A stretch of 6,550 nt of DNA from Candidatus Omnitrophota bacterium (GTDB lineage Bacteria > Omnitrophota > Gorgyraeia > JABMRG01 > JAFGKX01): positions 1 through 6,550 of the forward strand of contig JAFGKX010000133.1 in NCBI GenBank assembly GCA_016928375.1, read 5' to 3'. The notes beneath the pieces were generated by a model. The model made no database searches. It was given only the letters and a program-made list of their open reading frames with translations, and had not been told where the DNA came from. Shown in pieces: positions 1-5,477 of the stretch. Position numbers and translations under genes: made by a program. How positions within the stretch are numbered: position 1 is the first letter of the stretch; each line of letters starts with the position of its first letter.

Positions 1-1
1 A

Positions 2-316
2 TATGGCGTTGCCTTAGTGCTGAAGATAATGAATGTCCAGTTTGTATCTCAGCTTGAAAGAGCAGGCGGCGCATTAATAGGATTATGCAGAGGTGTTTTG
101 ATCGGTGGGCTTGTGTTGGTAGCTTTGTCGCTTTTTCCGATAGATTATTTTCAATCGAGCATATCTGAAAAATCGCTCCTATCTCCATATCTTATTAAAT
201 CTACCACAACCACTTACGCTTTTATTATGCGTTTTCTCCCGAAACAGGAGTCTAAAAAATCGGATATCAAATCTTCCGCTAAACAGGTAAAACAATCCAA
301 AAAGGCTGTTAAATAA
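2..316 (+). CDS. CvpA family membrane protein, C-terminal part (5' end outside the window)
   Basis: The frame is open from the first bases of the window to TAA at 314-316, with no stop upstream, so this is the end of a longer gene. A GTG at 17 is only an internal codon. The visible part has a Gly-rich segment (E-R-A-G-G-A-L-I-G-L-C-R-G) running into a hydrophobic helix (roughly nt 80-143), then S-x-S-x-L-x-P-Y-L and a Lys/Ser-rich cytoplasmic-type tail. This is the layout of the last transmembrane helix and C-terminus of CvpA-family proteins (colicin V production type), inner-membrane proteins of about 160-190 residues whose general function is poorly defined. It sits 33 nt before the nif3-like gene in the same direction, so the two are probably co-transcribed. 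The family call rests on motif resemblance in about 100 residues. Another small multi-pass membrane protein is possible but less likely. Confidence 0.72.
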   Translation, partial: YGVALVLKIMNVQFVSQLERAGGALIGLCRGVLIGGLVLVALSLFPIDYFQSSISEKSLLSPYLIKSTTTTYAFIMRFLPKQESKKSDIKSSAKQVKQSKKAVK

Positions 317-339
317 ACATCTACCATAACTTCAAATGT

Positions 340-344
340 GGAGG
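340..344 (+). promoter_or_regulatory. Ribosome-binding site that decides a TTG start for the NIF3-like gene
   Basis: GGAGG lies 5 nt before TTG 350, which is ideal spacing. The in-frame GTG 338 overlaps this site and so cannot use it. The site therefore favours TTG 350 as start and removes four residues from the longest open frame. Confidence 0.7.
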
Positions 345-349
345 CAGAA

Positions 350-1303
350 TTGAAATTAGGCGAATTCTATAAACTTATAGTTAAAGAAGGCGCAAGGCAG
401 GATCCGCGCGGCAGCAGTCAAATAACAAAATATTTAAACTCTGTAAGAACAGAATATAAAAAACTATCTCCCGCCGAACAAAAAGCGTTCGATAAAGAAA
501 AATTCACAAATCCGTACAGCGATACAAGAATTTTATACGGCCCCATCGATAAAACAATAAAAACAATAATGATAGGGATAGATATGGAGACCGCAGAATT
601 ATTGCTGGCGGACAGGCTTAAATCAAGAGGTAGAAAAATAGACCTGGTTATGGCGCATCATCCCGAGGGCCACGCAAGGTCGGATTTCTATAGGGTTATG
701 AATGTTATATACGATATACTTAAGCAAAACGGTGTAACGGGCCCCAAGATTAAAACAATGCTGGATGATAGGATGAATGAGGTGCTAAGAAGGGTTATAA
801 CCGCGAATTCTATGCAGTCTGTGGATGCCGCAAGGCTTCTTAACATACCTTTTATGTGTGCGCATACCGTAGCTGATAATTTTGCTTATCAATATTTTTA
901 CAATCTGATAAAAAAAGAAAAACCAAAAAAATTATCGGACATACTCGATTTGTTGTACGCGGTACCGGAGTATAACATCGCGATGAAAAACAATCAGTCT
1001 CCAAAAATTATACTAGGCAGCAGAAATGATAAATGCGGCAAGATTCTGATAGAGATGACCGGGGGCACGGAAGGCCCGAAGGATATATATAAACACCTGG
1101 CGAAACATAAGATTAAAACAATCATCGCCATGCATATGAGCGAAGAACATTTTAAAAAAGCCAAAAAATCCAAAATAAATGTAATAATAGCAGGCCACAT
1201 CTCAAGCGATACCCTGGGGCTTAATCTGCTGATGGATGAAATAGAAAAGCGCCAGAAGTTGAATATAATAAGCTGCTCAGGATTTACCCGTATCCGCAGG
1301 TGA
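350..1303 (+). CDS. NIF3-like (NGG1p-interacting factor 3 family) protein
   Basis: This is a 317-residue protein when started at TTG 350. That start has a GGAGG at 340-344 with 5-nt spacing and gives an N-terminus M-K-L-G-E-F-Y-K-L. The frame also has a GTG at 338, but that codon overlaps the Shine-Dalgarno sequence and has none of its own. Family marks are M-A-H-H-P-E-G at about residues 101-107 (H103, H104), an A-H-T-V-A-D-N stretch with H172, and a late A-G-H-I-S-S-D (H283, D287). The positions suit the di-metal site of NIF3/YbgI/YqfO proteins, where an HHP motif and a C-terminal GH...E/D are typical. NIF3 proteins are widespread cytoplasmic putative metal-dependent hydrolases without a settled substrate, so none is claimed. 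The basic N-terminal part and the middle section differ from short YbgI-type members. Its stop overlaps the dnaG ribosome-binding site, which implies translational coupling. NIF3 genes also lie close to dnaG-sigA in Bacillus (yqfO). Confidence 0.8.
   Translation: MKLGEFYKLIVKEGARQDPRGSSQITKYLNSVRTEYKKLSPAEQKAFDKEKFTNPYSDTRILYGPIDKTIKTIMIGIDMETAELLLADRLKSRGRKIDLVMAHHPEGHARSDFYRVMNVIYDILKQNGVTGPKIKTMLDDRMNEVLRRVITANSMQSVDAARLLNIPFMCAHTVADNFAYQYFYNLIKKEKPKKLSDILDLLYAVPEYNIAMKNNQSPKIILGSRNDKCGKILIEMTGGTEGPKDIYKHLAKHKIKTIIAMHMSEEHFKKAKKSKINVIIAGHISSDTLGLNLLMDEIEKRQKLNIISCSGFTRIRR
1298..1303 (+). promoter_or_regulatory. dnaG ribosome-binding site overlapping the upstream stop codon
   Basis: AGGTGA contains the TGA stop of the nif3-like gene (1301-1303) and is one base from the dnaG ATG at 1305. 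Ribosomes finishing NIF3 would sit on the dnaG initiation region, a classic coupling layout. The spacing to the ATG is short, which may make dnaG translation depend on that coupling. The dependence is inferred. Confidence 0.6.
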
Positions 1304-1304
1304 T

Positions 1305-3104
1305 ATGGAAAATAACCTAAAATCCGCCATAGAACAAATACAATCTCGTATAGATATAGTCGAAATTATAGGCGGCTATATCCCGCTTAAAAAAACAGGC
1401 GCGAGCTATAAGGGGTTGTGTCCGTTTCACCAAGAGAAAACACCCTCCTTTATAGTCAGCCAGACAAAGCAGATATATCATTGCTTTGGCTGCAGCAAAG
1501 GCGGCGATGTCATAAATTTCGTAATGGAATACGAAAAGGTGGATTTTATAGAATCGCTGAAGATATTAGCGCAAAAAGCAGGCGTTAAACTTCCTGCGAT
1601 TGGAAGTTCGGATTACGCAAAAAAAGCATCAGCCGCAAATTTTCTTTATCGCATAAACGAGATGGCGGTTTCTTATTACCACGCTATTTTGATAGGCTCT
1701 GCAAAAGCAGGCCAAGGCAGGGAGTATCTTAAAAGCCGCGGCATTGATGCTCAGACGGCAGATAAATTTAAATTAGGTTTTGCTCCTAACGCATGGGACA
1801 GCTTGCTGCAGTATGCCGGCGGCAAAAGCATAAAACATGAATCGCTGGAAAAGGCCGGTTTGGCAATAATCGGCAAGGATCAAAAACCGTATGATAGGTT
1901 CAGAAACAGAATAATATTTCCTATATTTGATATAAATTCAAAACCTGTTGGTTTTGGCGCGCGCGTGCTGGATGATTCCATGCCAAAGTATATAAACTCA
2001 CCGGAAACAGAAGTATATATAAAAGGCAGGCACTTGTATGGGCTAAATCTGGCTGCCGGTGAGGTGCGAAGGCAAAATGAAATTATTATAGTCGAGGGAT
2101 ATCTGGATATGATCATTCCGTTTCAGGCCGGGATACAAAACATAGTAGCAACCCTTGGCACGGCGCTTACAATCGAACAGATAAATTTAATCAGAAGGTA
2201 CACCGGCAATACAGTCATGCTTTATGACGCGGATGAAGCAGGCGAAGCCGCTTCTCTGCGCAGCCTGGATATTTTGATAGGTGAAGGCCTAAATGTAAAA
2301 ATTGCAAAATTACCAAAAGGCTTTGACCCGGATACATATGTAAGAAAAAAATCCGCCGCTGAATTCAGGTTAATAGTTAGTTCTGCTAAGGGGTTATTCG
2401 ATTATAAAATAGAAATCCTTCTTTCAAAATACGGCACCAAGAGCTCGGAGGCAAAAGCGCAGATAATATCCGAAATGCTGCCTACTATCAAAAGGATAGA
2501 AAACGCGGTATTGAAATCGGATTATATAAAGAAATTGTCACAACGCCTTTCGGTAGACGAAAGCGCAGTATTGGCAGAGCTTAAAAAAATAAAACTGGAT
2601 TACATAAAATCCGCTATTAGCGATAGCCCTGTGAAAACTATGCAGGGTGTAGCCAGGACAGCTGAAAAAATCATAGCTGCGCTTTTAATGGAAGATGCCG
2701 ACATTGCAAGAAGGATAAAAAATGAATTCAGCATAGAGGATTTCAGGGACATAAGGATAAGGGGTGTTATTAAGTATGCATTCGAACTTATGGATAAGGA
2801 CAGGCAGCCTACCCCGGCAAGGCTTATGCATTATATGCAGCGGGAGGATGCCAATGAATTTATATGCTATATCCTGGCTGAAGTTGAAACAATAATAGAC
2901 AGGGACAAAACCGTAGAAGATTGTATAAAGTGGCTGAAGGCGGATAATATCAGGTTTAAAAAAGAAGACCTGACCCGGCAAATCAAAGAAGCCGAAAATC
3001 TGGGCAAAGAGCAAGAGGTTATGGAATTAGTCAGGGAATTTAATAGTTTAAGCCTGCCCTCGACTTCGCCGAGAAGCGAGCCTGCCGGCAGGCATGGAGT
3101 TTAA
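1305..3104 (+). CDS. dnaG: DNA primase DnaG
   Basis: DnaG synthesises RNA primers at the replication fork, working with the replicative helicase. The 599-residue length is normal. The N-terminal CHC2 zinc ribbon has C39, H42, C60 and C63 in C-P-F-H-Q-E-K-T-P-S-F and H-C-F-G-C-S-K-G-G-D. The core has the basic motifs R-F-R-N-R-I-I-F-P-I-F-D and G-F-G-A-R. The TOPRIM catalytic residues are E264 (V-E-G-Y-L-D), D308 and D310 (Y-D-A-D-E-A-G), with D341/D343 in a later F-D-P-D. These match E. coli E265, D309 and D311 almost by number. About 430-590 is the helical helicase-interacting domain, weakly conserved as usual. ATG 1305 is supported by an overlapping AGGTGA and by the expected N-terminal helix. 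The last 16 or so residues (Pro/Ser/Arg-rich) are encoded by a GC-rich palindromic element and do not look native. The gene is followed directly by rpoD. Confidence 0.97.
   Translation: MENNLKSAIEQIQSRIDIVEIIGGYIPLKKTGASYKGLCPFHQEKTPSFIVSQTKQIYHCFGCSKGGDVINFVMEYEKVDFIESLKILAQKAGVKLPAIGSSDYAKKASAANFLYRINEMAVSYYHAILIGSAKAGQGREYLKSRGIDAQTADKFKLGFAPNAWDSLLQYAGGKSIKHESLEKAGLAIIGKDQKPYDRFRNRIIFPIFDINSKPVGFGARVLDDSMPKYINSPETEVYIKGRHLYGLNLAAGEVRRQNEIIIVEGYLDMIIPFQAGIQNIVATLGTALTIEQINLIRRYTGNTVMLYDADEAGEAASLRSLDILIGEGLNVKIAKLPKGFDPDTYVRKKSAAEFRLIVSSAKGLFDYKIEILLSKYGTKSSEAKAQIISEMLPTIKRIENAVLKSDYIKKLSQRLSVDESAVLAELKKIKLDYIKSAISDSPVKTMQGVARTAEKIIAALLMEDADIARRIKNEFSIEDFRDIRIRGVIKYAFELMDKDRQPTPARLMHYMQREDANEFICYILAEVETIIDRDKTVEDCIKWLKADNIRFKKEDLTRQIKEAENLGKEQEVMELVREFNSLSLPSTSPRSEPAGRHGV
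3052..3093 (+). repeat. REP-like palindromic element forming the 3' end of dnaG
   Basis: A GC-rich block sits in AT-rich surroundings. GCCTGCC (3052-3058) can pair with GGCAGGC (3087-3093). Between them lies a hairpin with arms CTCG-a-CTTC (3059-3067) and GAAG-CGAG (3073-3080) and loop GCCGA. A second GCCTGCC (3080-3086) joins the last arm to form a perfect 14-bp palindrome, GCCTGCCGGCAGGC (3080-3093). The competing pairings suggest a mobile-type extragenic palindrome rather than coding constraint. It lies within the last dnaG codons and ends one base before the first candidate rpoD ATG. It could also act as an mRNA stability or processing hairpin between the two cistrons. No T-run follows, so it is not a standard terminator. 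Whether it is repeated elsewhere cannot be seen here. Confidence 0.6.
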
Positions 3105-3111
3105 AAAGTTA

Positions 3112-4788
3112 ATGGCAAAAAAGAAAAAAATTAAAAAAAGAAAAGCAGTGAAAAGGCCCGCCAGAAAAAAATCGCAAAAGAAAAAGCCTAAAAAAAGAAA
3201 ACAGCTGCCGGCGCAGGAGCAGGCATCCAGGCCTGAAGACTCAAAACCGGCAAAGGTAGCAGAGCAGATAGGCAAGCTTGTGTCCCTGGGCAAAGAAAAG
3301 GGCTATCTTACTTATGAGCAGCTTAATGAGGCCCTTGCGGATGATATAACTTCTTCGGAAGACATAGAACAGATAGTGGATACTCTGGGGGAGGAAAACA
3401 TAGAATTGGTAGAAAACGAAGATTCTGCCCCGTCCGAAAAGCACCAGGAAGAAGCGCCTGATGCCGAAGTACCGGAAAAACCCGCGGCAAGTTCCAAAAT
3501 AGATGATCCAGTGAGAATGTATTTAAGGCAGATGGGCCAGATATCGCTTCTAAGCAGGGAAGACGAAATTGCCTCTGCTAAAAAGATAGAATCAGCCGAA
3601 GCGGAATTCAGAGATATTATATTTGAATGCCAAGCCGCAAAGCCGTCTATTCTGGATATGATGGATAAAATCTTAAGAAGCGAGGTAAATTATGAAGAAT
3701 ATCTGATCGGGAGAGGTTCTCCCAACAGGATGAAAAAGAAAATATCCGGCCTGACCAAGAAATTAAAAAAGGCAAAAAAGATCTCCACCGTAAAAGATCT
3801 CCTGTTTAAACTTAATCTGACGACGACATTTATCGAGGAACTTTCTACCAAATTAAGGATGCATTCCGAGCAGATAAGCCGTATAAGCAGGGAACTGGAG
3901 CTGGCGCGTAAATGTCGTCGTAGAAAAAAAATAAAATTTTTACGTAAGCAAGCGAGAAAAATAGAACGCGAATTCGGTAAGGACCATAAGGCGATAAAAA
4001 ATCAGACCAACACCTTGATGCAGAAGGAGCGAATATTCAGAAACGCAAAGAAGGCATTGGTTGAGGCAAACCTGAGGCTGGTCGTATCTATTGCTAAAAA
4101 GTACACAAACAGAGGGCTTTCATTCCTTGATCTTATTCAGGAGGGCAATATCGGTTTAATGAAAGCCGTTGATAAATTCGAATACAGGCGCGGATATAAA
4201 TTTTCAACATATGCCACATGGTGGATAAGGCAGGCCATTACTCGTTCTATAGCTGACCAGGCAAGAACAATAAGAATTCCTGTGCATATGACAGAAACCA
4301 TAAACAAACTTGTAAGGGTCTCCAGAAAACTTGTTCAGGAAACAGGCAGGGAGCCGAGGCCTGAAGAGCTGGCGCATCACATGAAAACTTCTGTGGATAA
4401 AATAAGAAGTATAATGAAAATTGCGCAGGAGCCGATATCCCTGCAGACCCCTGTCGGCGACGAAGGTGATACCAATTTCGGGGATTTTATAGAAGATAAA
4501 CGCGCAGCCTCACCCGCCAGCATTACCGCATACAGCATGCTGAAAGAACAGATGACCGAAGTTCTGGATACGCTGACTGAGAGAGAAAAGAAAGTTTTGA
4601 AACTCAGGTTTGGCATAGGGGACGGTTATCCAAGGACGCTGGAAGAAGTGGGCACTATTTTCAATGTAACAAGAGAGCGCGTCAGGCAGATTGAGGCAAA
4701 GGCATTGAGGAAATTGCGTCATCCAATAAGAAGTAAAAAACTTCGCAACTTCCTGGATTTAACATACAGCGAAGACAGGCTGATATAG
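3112..4788 (+). CDS. rpoD: RNA polymerase primary sigma factor RpoD (sigma70/SigA)
   Basis: This is the housekeeping sigma factor that directs RNA polymerase to -10/-35 promoters. With ATG 3112 it has 558 residues. An ATG at 3094 would add six residues and overlap dnaG by 11 nt, but its only SD-like bases (AGG) are one base away, whereas GGAGT at 3096-3100 can serve 3112 at a rather long spacing. The start is therefore not certain. Domains in order: an extremely basic extension (20 Lys/Arg in the first 31 residues); region 1.1 from about residue 49; region 1.2 with D-D-P-V-R-M-Y-L-R-Q-M-G at about 132; a non-conserved region to about 310; regions 2.1-2.4 including Y-A-T-W-W-I-R-Q-A-I-T-R at 367-378 (W370/W371 for -10 melting); region 3; and the region 4 helix-turn-helix from about 509 ending R-E-R-V-R-Q-I-E-A-K-A-L-R-K-L, which reads the -35. 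No terminator follows, so transcription may run into the next cassette. Confidence 0.96.
   Translation: MAKKKKIKKRKAVKRPARKKSQKKKPKKRKQLPAQEQASRPEDSKPAKVAEQIGKLVSLGKEKGYLTYEQLNEALADDITSSEDIEQIVDTLGEENIELVENEDSAPSEKHQEEAPDAEVPEKPAASSKIDDPVRMYLRQMGQISLLSREDEIASAKKIESAEAEFRDIIFECQAAKPSILDMMDKILRSEVNYEEYLIGRGSPNRMKKKISGLTKKLKKAKKISTVKDLLFKLNLTTTFIEELSTKLRMHSEQISRISRELELARKCRRRKKIKFLRKQARKIEREFGKDHKAIKNQTNTLMQKERIFRNAKKALVEANLRLVVSIAKKYTNRGLSFLDLIQEGNIGLMKAVDKFEYRRGYKFSTYATWWIRQAITRSIADQARTIRIPVHMTETINKLVRVSRKLVQETGREPRPEELAHHMKTSVDKIRSIMKIAQEPISLQTPVGDEGDTNFGDFIEDKRAASPASITAYSMLKEQMTEVLDTLTEREKKVLKLRFGIGDGYPRTLEEVGTIFNVTRERVRQIEAKALRKLRHPIRSKKLRNFLDLTYSEDRLI
3820..3921. repeat. 13-bp perfect inverted repeat inside rpoD
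   Basis: The arms are ACGACGACATTTA at 3820-3832 and TAAATGTCGTCGT at 3909-3921, separated by 76 nt. They lie in the weakly conserved spacer of the sigma factor between regions 1.2 and 2. In frame they encode unrelated peptides (T-T-T-F and K-C-R-R-R), so the match is not a protein-level duplication. It could form a long hairpin in the rpoD mRNA or be a protein-binding site. Chance cannot be excluded. Confidence 0.5.
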
Positions 4789-4801
4789 GATAAGAAAGGT
4801 A

Positions 4802-4829
4802 TTGACACCCTTGTAAAAATGCCTATAAT
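4802..4829 (+). promoter_or_regulatory. Perfect-consensus sigma70 promoter for the hicB-hicA-like cassette
   Basis: TTGACA at 4802-4807 and TATAAT at 4824-4829 are separated by 16 bp. Both hexamers are exact matches to consensus, so this should be a strong RpoD promoter. It starts 14 bp after the rpoD stop. Transcription would begin near 4836 and leave a leader of about 30 nt before the ATG at 4866. A second TATAAT lies 10 bp downstream. Confidence 0.85.
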
Positions 4830-4833
4830 AGGT

Positions 4834-4839
4834 TATAAT
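4834..4839 (+). promoter_or_regulatory. Second TATAAT, 10 bp after the first -10 box
   Basis: TATAAT recurs exactly one helical turn downstream of the -10. It is 26 bp from TTGACA, too far to share that -35. It could be an alternative -10, a pause element in the initially transcribed region, or part of an operator. This is inference from position only. Confidence 0.35.
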
Positions 4840-4851
4840 TTAGCGTATAGG

Positions 4852-4858
4852 AAGGTGA
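4852..4858 (+). promoter_or_regulatory. Ribosome-binding site of the hicB-like gene
   Basis: AAGGTGA lies 7 nt before ATG 4866. The strong site fixes this start and contrasts with the next gene, which has none. Confidence 0.75.
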
Positions 4859-4865
4859 TATATAT

Positions 4866-5195
4866 ATGCGAAAAAACCCTTATATTTTGAGATGTTATGC
4901 ACGGCCCGAAGGTAATTATGTACTCGGCGTCTGTGTAGATTTGGATATAGCAGTTAAAGGAAATTCAGTAAACGAAGTCAGGAACGAAATGACTAATGCC
5001 GTAAGGGCTTATTTCGAGTCTTTGGATGAGAAAAATTTTCAAGATGTTTTTCCCCGCAAGGTGCCATTTTTGGTTATATGCAATTACTATTTTGTTTGCT
5101 TATGTATTTATCTTTTCCGTGCGAAAAAGAATATCCAGATATTTTGCGAACAACTAATCCCTAAAAACTTCACAATTTCTCCTACCTGTGGGTAA
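4866..5195 (+). CDS. HicB-like antitoxin-type protein with hydrophobic C-terminus
   Basis: This is a 109-residue protein with a strong promoter and RBS. Residues 1-58 fit the HicB-like partial RNase H fold: a first strand (Y-I-L-R-C-Y-A), then G-N-Y-V-L-G-V-C-V-D-L-D-I-A-V-K-G, then N-S-V-N-E-V-R-N-E-M leading a helix. HicB proteins of type II toxin-antitoxin systems use this domain to block HicA. Instead of the usual C-terminal helix-turn-helix or ribbon-helix-helix, the protein continues with R-K-V-P-F and a hydrophobic, aromatic and Cys-rich stretch at 66-84, then a basic region. I recall comparable small proteins with a HicB-like N-terminus and an R-K-A-P plus hydrophobic tail, but cannot name a family with certainty. 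The stretch could be a membrane helix or a buried dimer interface. The gene overlaps the hicA-like gene by 8 nt, in antitoxin-first order. No clear DNA-binding domain is visible, so autoregulation is uncertain. Confidence 0.68.
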   Translation: MRKNPYILRCYARPEGNYVLGVCVDLDIAVKGNSVNEVRNEMTNAVRAYFESLDEKNFQDVFPRKVPFLVICNYYFVCLCIYLFRAKKNIQIFCEQLIPKNFTISPTCG

Positions 5196-5376
5196 CCTTG
5201 TAATTTCTCAAAAGAAATTTATTGAGATATTAAAACAGCATAATTTTTGTTTTAAATGCCAAGTATCATCTCACCAGTCATGGGAAGGTATCGTAGGCGG
5301 TAAACGGCATCTTGTAAGCGTGGATGTTAAATTTGCGCAATACAGCGGCTGGCTGCTTGCCTCGATGATTCGTTAA
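5188..5376 (+). CDS. HicA-like mRNA interferase toxin, C-terminus truncated by a nonsense codon
   Basis: This is a 62-residue frame from GTG 5188, which overlaps the end of the hicB-like gene (5193-5195). There is no SD before it: the upstream bases are pyrimidine-rich, and no other start exists after the in-frame TAA at 5155. Translation probably depends on coupling. HicA marks are G-N-L-V-I-S-Q-K-K-F-I-E-I-L-K-Q-H-N-F at the start, S-S-H with H29 in the place of the catalytic G-S-H His, a Gly-Gly-Lys hairpin and a strand V-S-V-D-V. The frame stops at TAA 5374-5376 after L-A-S-M-I-R. Reading through gives S-G-L-P-K-K-I-F-R-Q and a stop at 5407-5409. HicA proteins normally end R-Q-S/A-G-L-x-x-x-x-F, so the TAA replaces the expected Gln (CAA to TAA is one change). 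The intact protein would have 73 residues. The toxin is probably inactive or weakened. Gly-to-Ser before S-H is a further departure. Confidence 0.68.
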   Translation: MGNLVISQKKFIEILKQHNFCFKCQVSSHQSWEGIVGGKRHLVSVDVKFAQYSGWLLASMIR

Positions 5377-5409
5377 TCAGGCCTTCCTAAAAAGATTTTC
5401 AGACAGTAA
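5377..5409 (+). pseudogene. Orphaned C-terminal tail of the hicA-like gene
   Basis: Ten sense codons follow the premature TAA in the same frame (S-G-L-P-K-K-I-F-R-Q), then a natural TAA at 5407-5409. They match the conserved last helix of HicA toxins and would only be made by stop-codon read-through or in a strain with the ancestral CAA/CAG codon. Their good preservation suggests a recent mutation, or a base error in the assembly. Confidence 0.6.
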
Positions 5410-5438
5410 AGCAATTTCGGTGGTCGGGGTTGCTTTTT
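5408..5438 (+). terminator. Rho-independent terminator after the hicB-hicA-like cassette
   Basis: AAAGCAA (5408-5414) pairs with TTGCTTT (5430-5436). The stem can extend inward by three T-G pairs and a C-G pair, leaving a loop of about 7 nt, and a run of five T (5434-5438) follows. It begins inside the ancestral hicA stop codon, so the cassette ends here as a unit separate from the protease gene. Confidence 0.7.
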
Positions 5439-5477
5439 AATCGTAAGGAGTATCCCTTTAAAAATAATAGGACAAAA

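Noticed and set aside
994..1200. Open frames on the minus strand within the NIF3-like gene
   Set aside because: They lie wholly under a well-supported gene, have no ribosome-binding site, and give low-complexity hydrophobic products. They are shadows of the + strand frame.
3052..3093. Intrinsic terminator between dnaG and rpoD
   Set aside because: The hairpin is strong but not followed by a T-run, and rpoD begins at once. A terminator here would silence the sigma factor gene.
3048..3293. Minus-strand frame over the dnaG-rpoD junction
   Set aside because: Its Phe/Leu-rich product is the reverse of the Lys-rich rpoD start, and it has no initiation signal.
4866..5409. HicB-like and HicA-like frames as one frameshifted gene
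   Set aside because: Each frame matches a separate small protein with its own ends, and the short stop-start overlap is normal for coupled toxin-antitoxin genes.
5430..5462. Possible promoter for the PDZ-M48 gene (TTGCTT and an AT-rich -10)
   Set aside because: TTGCTT is part of the terminator stem and no good -10 lies at 16-18 bp. The real promoter of this gene was not identified.
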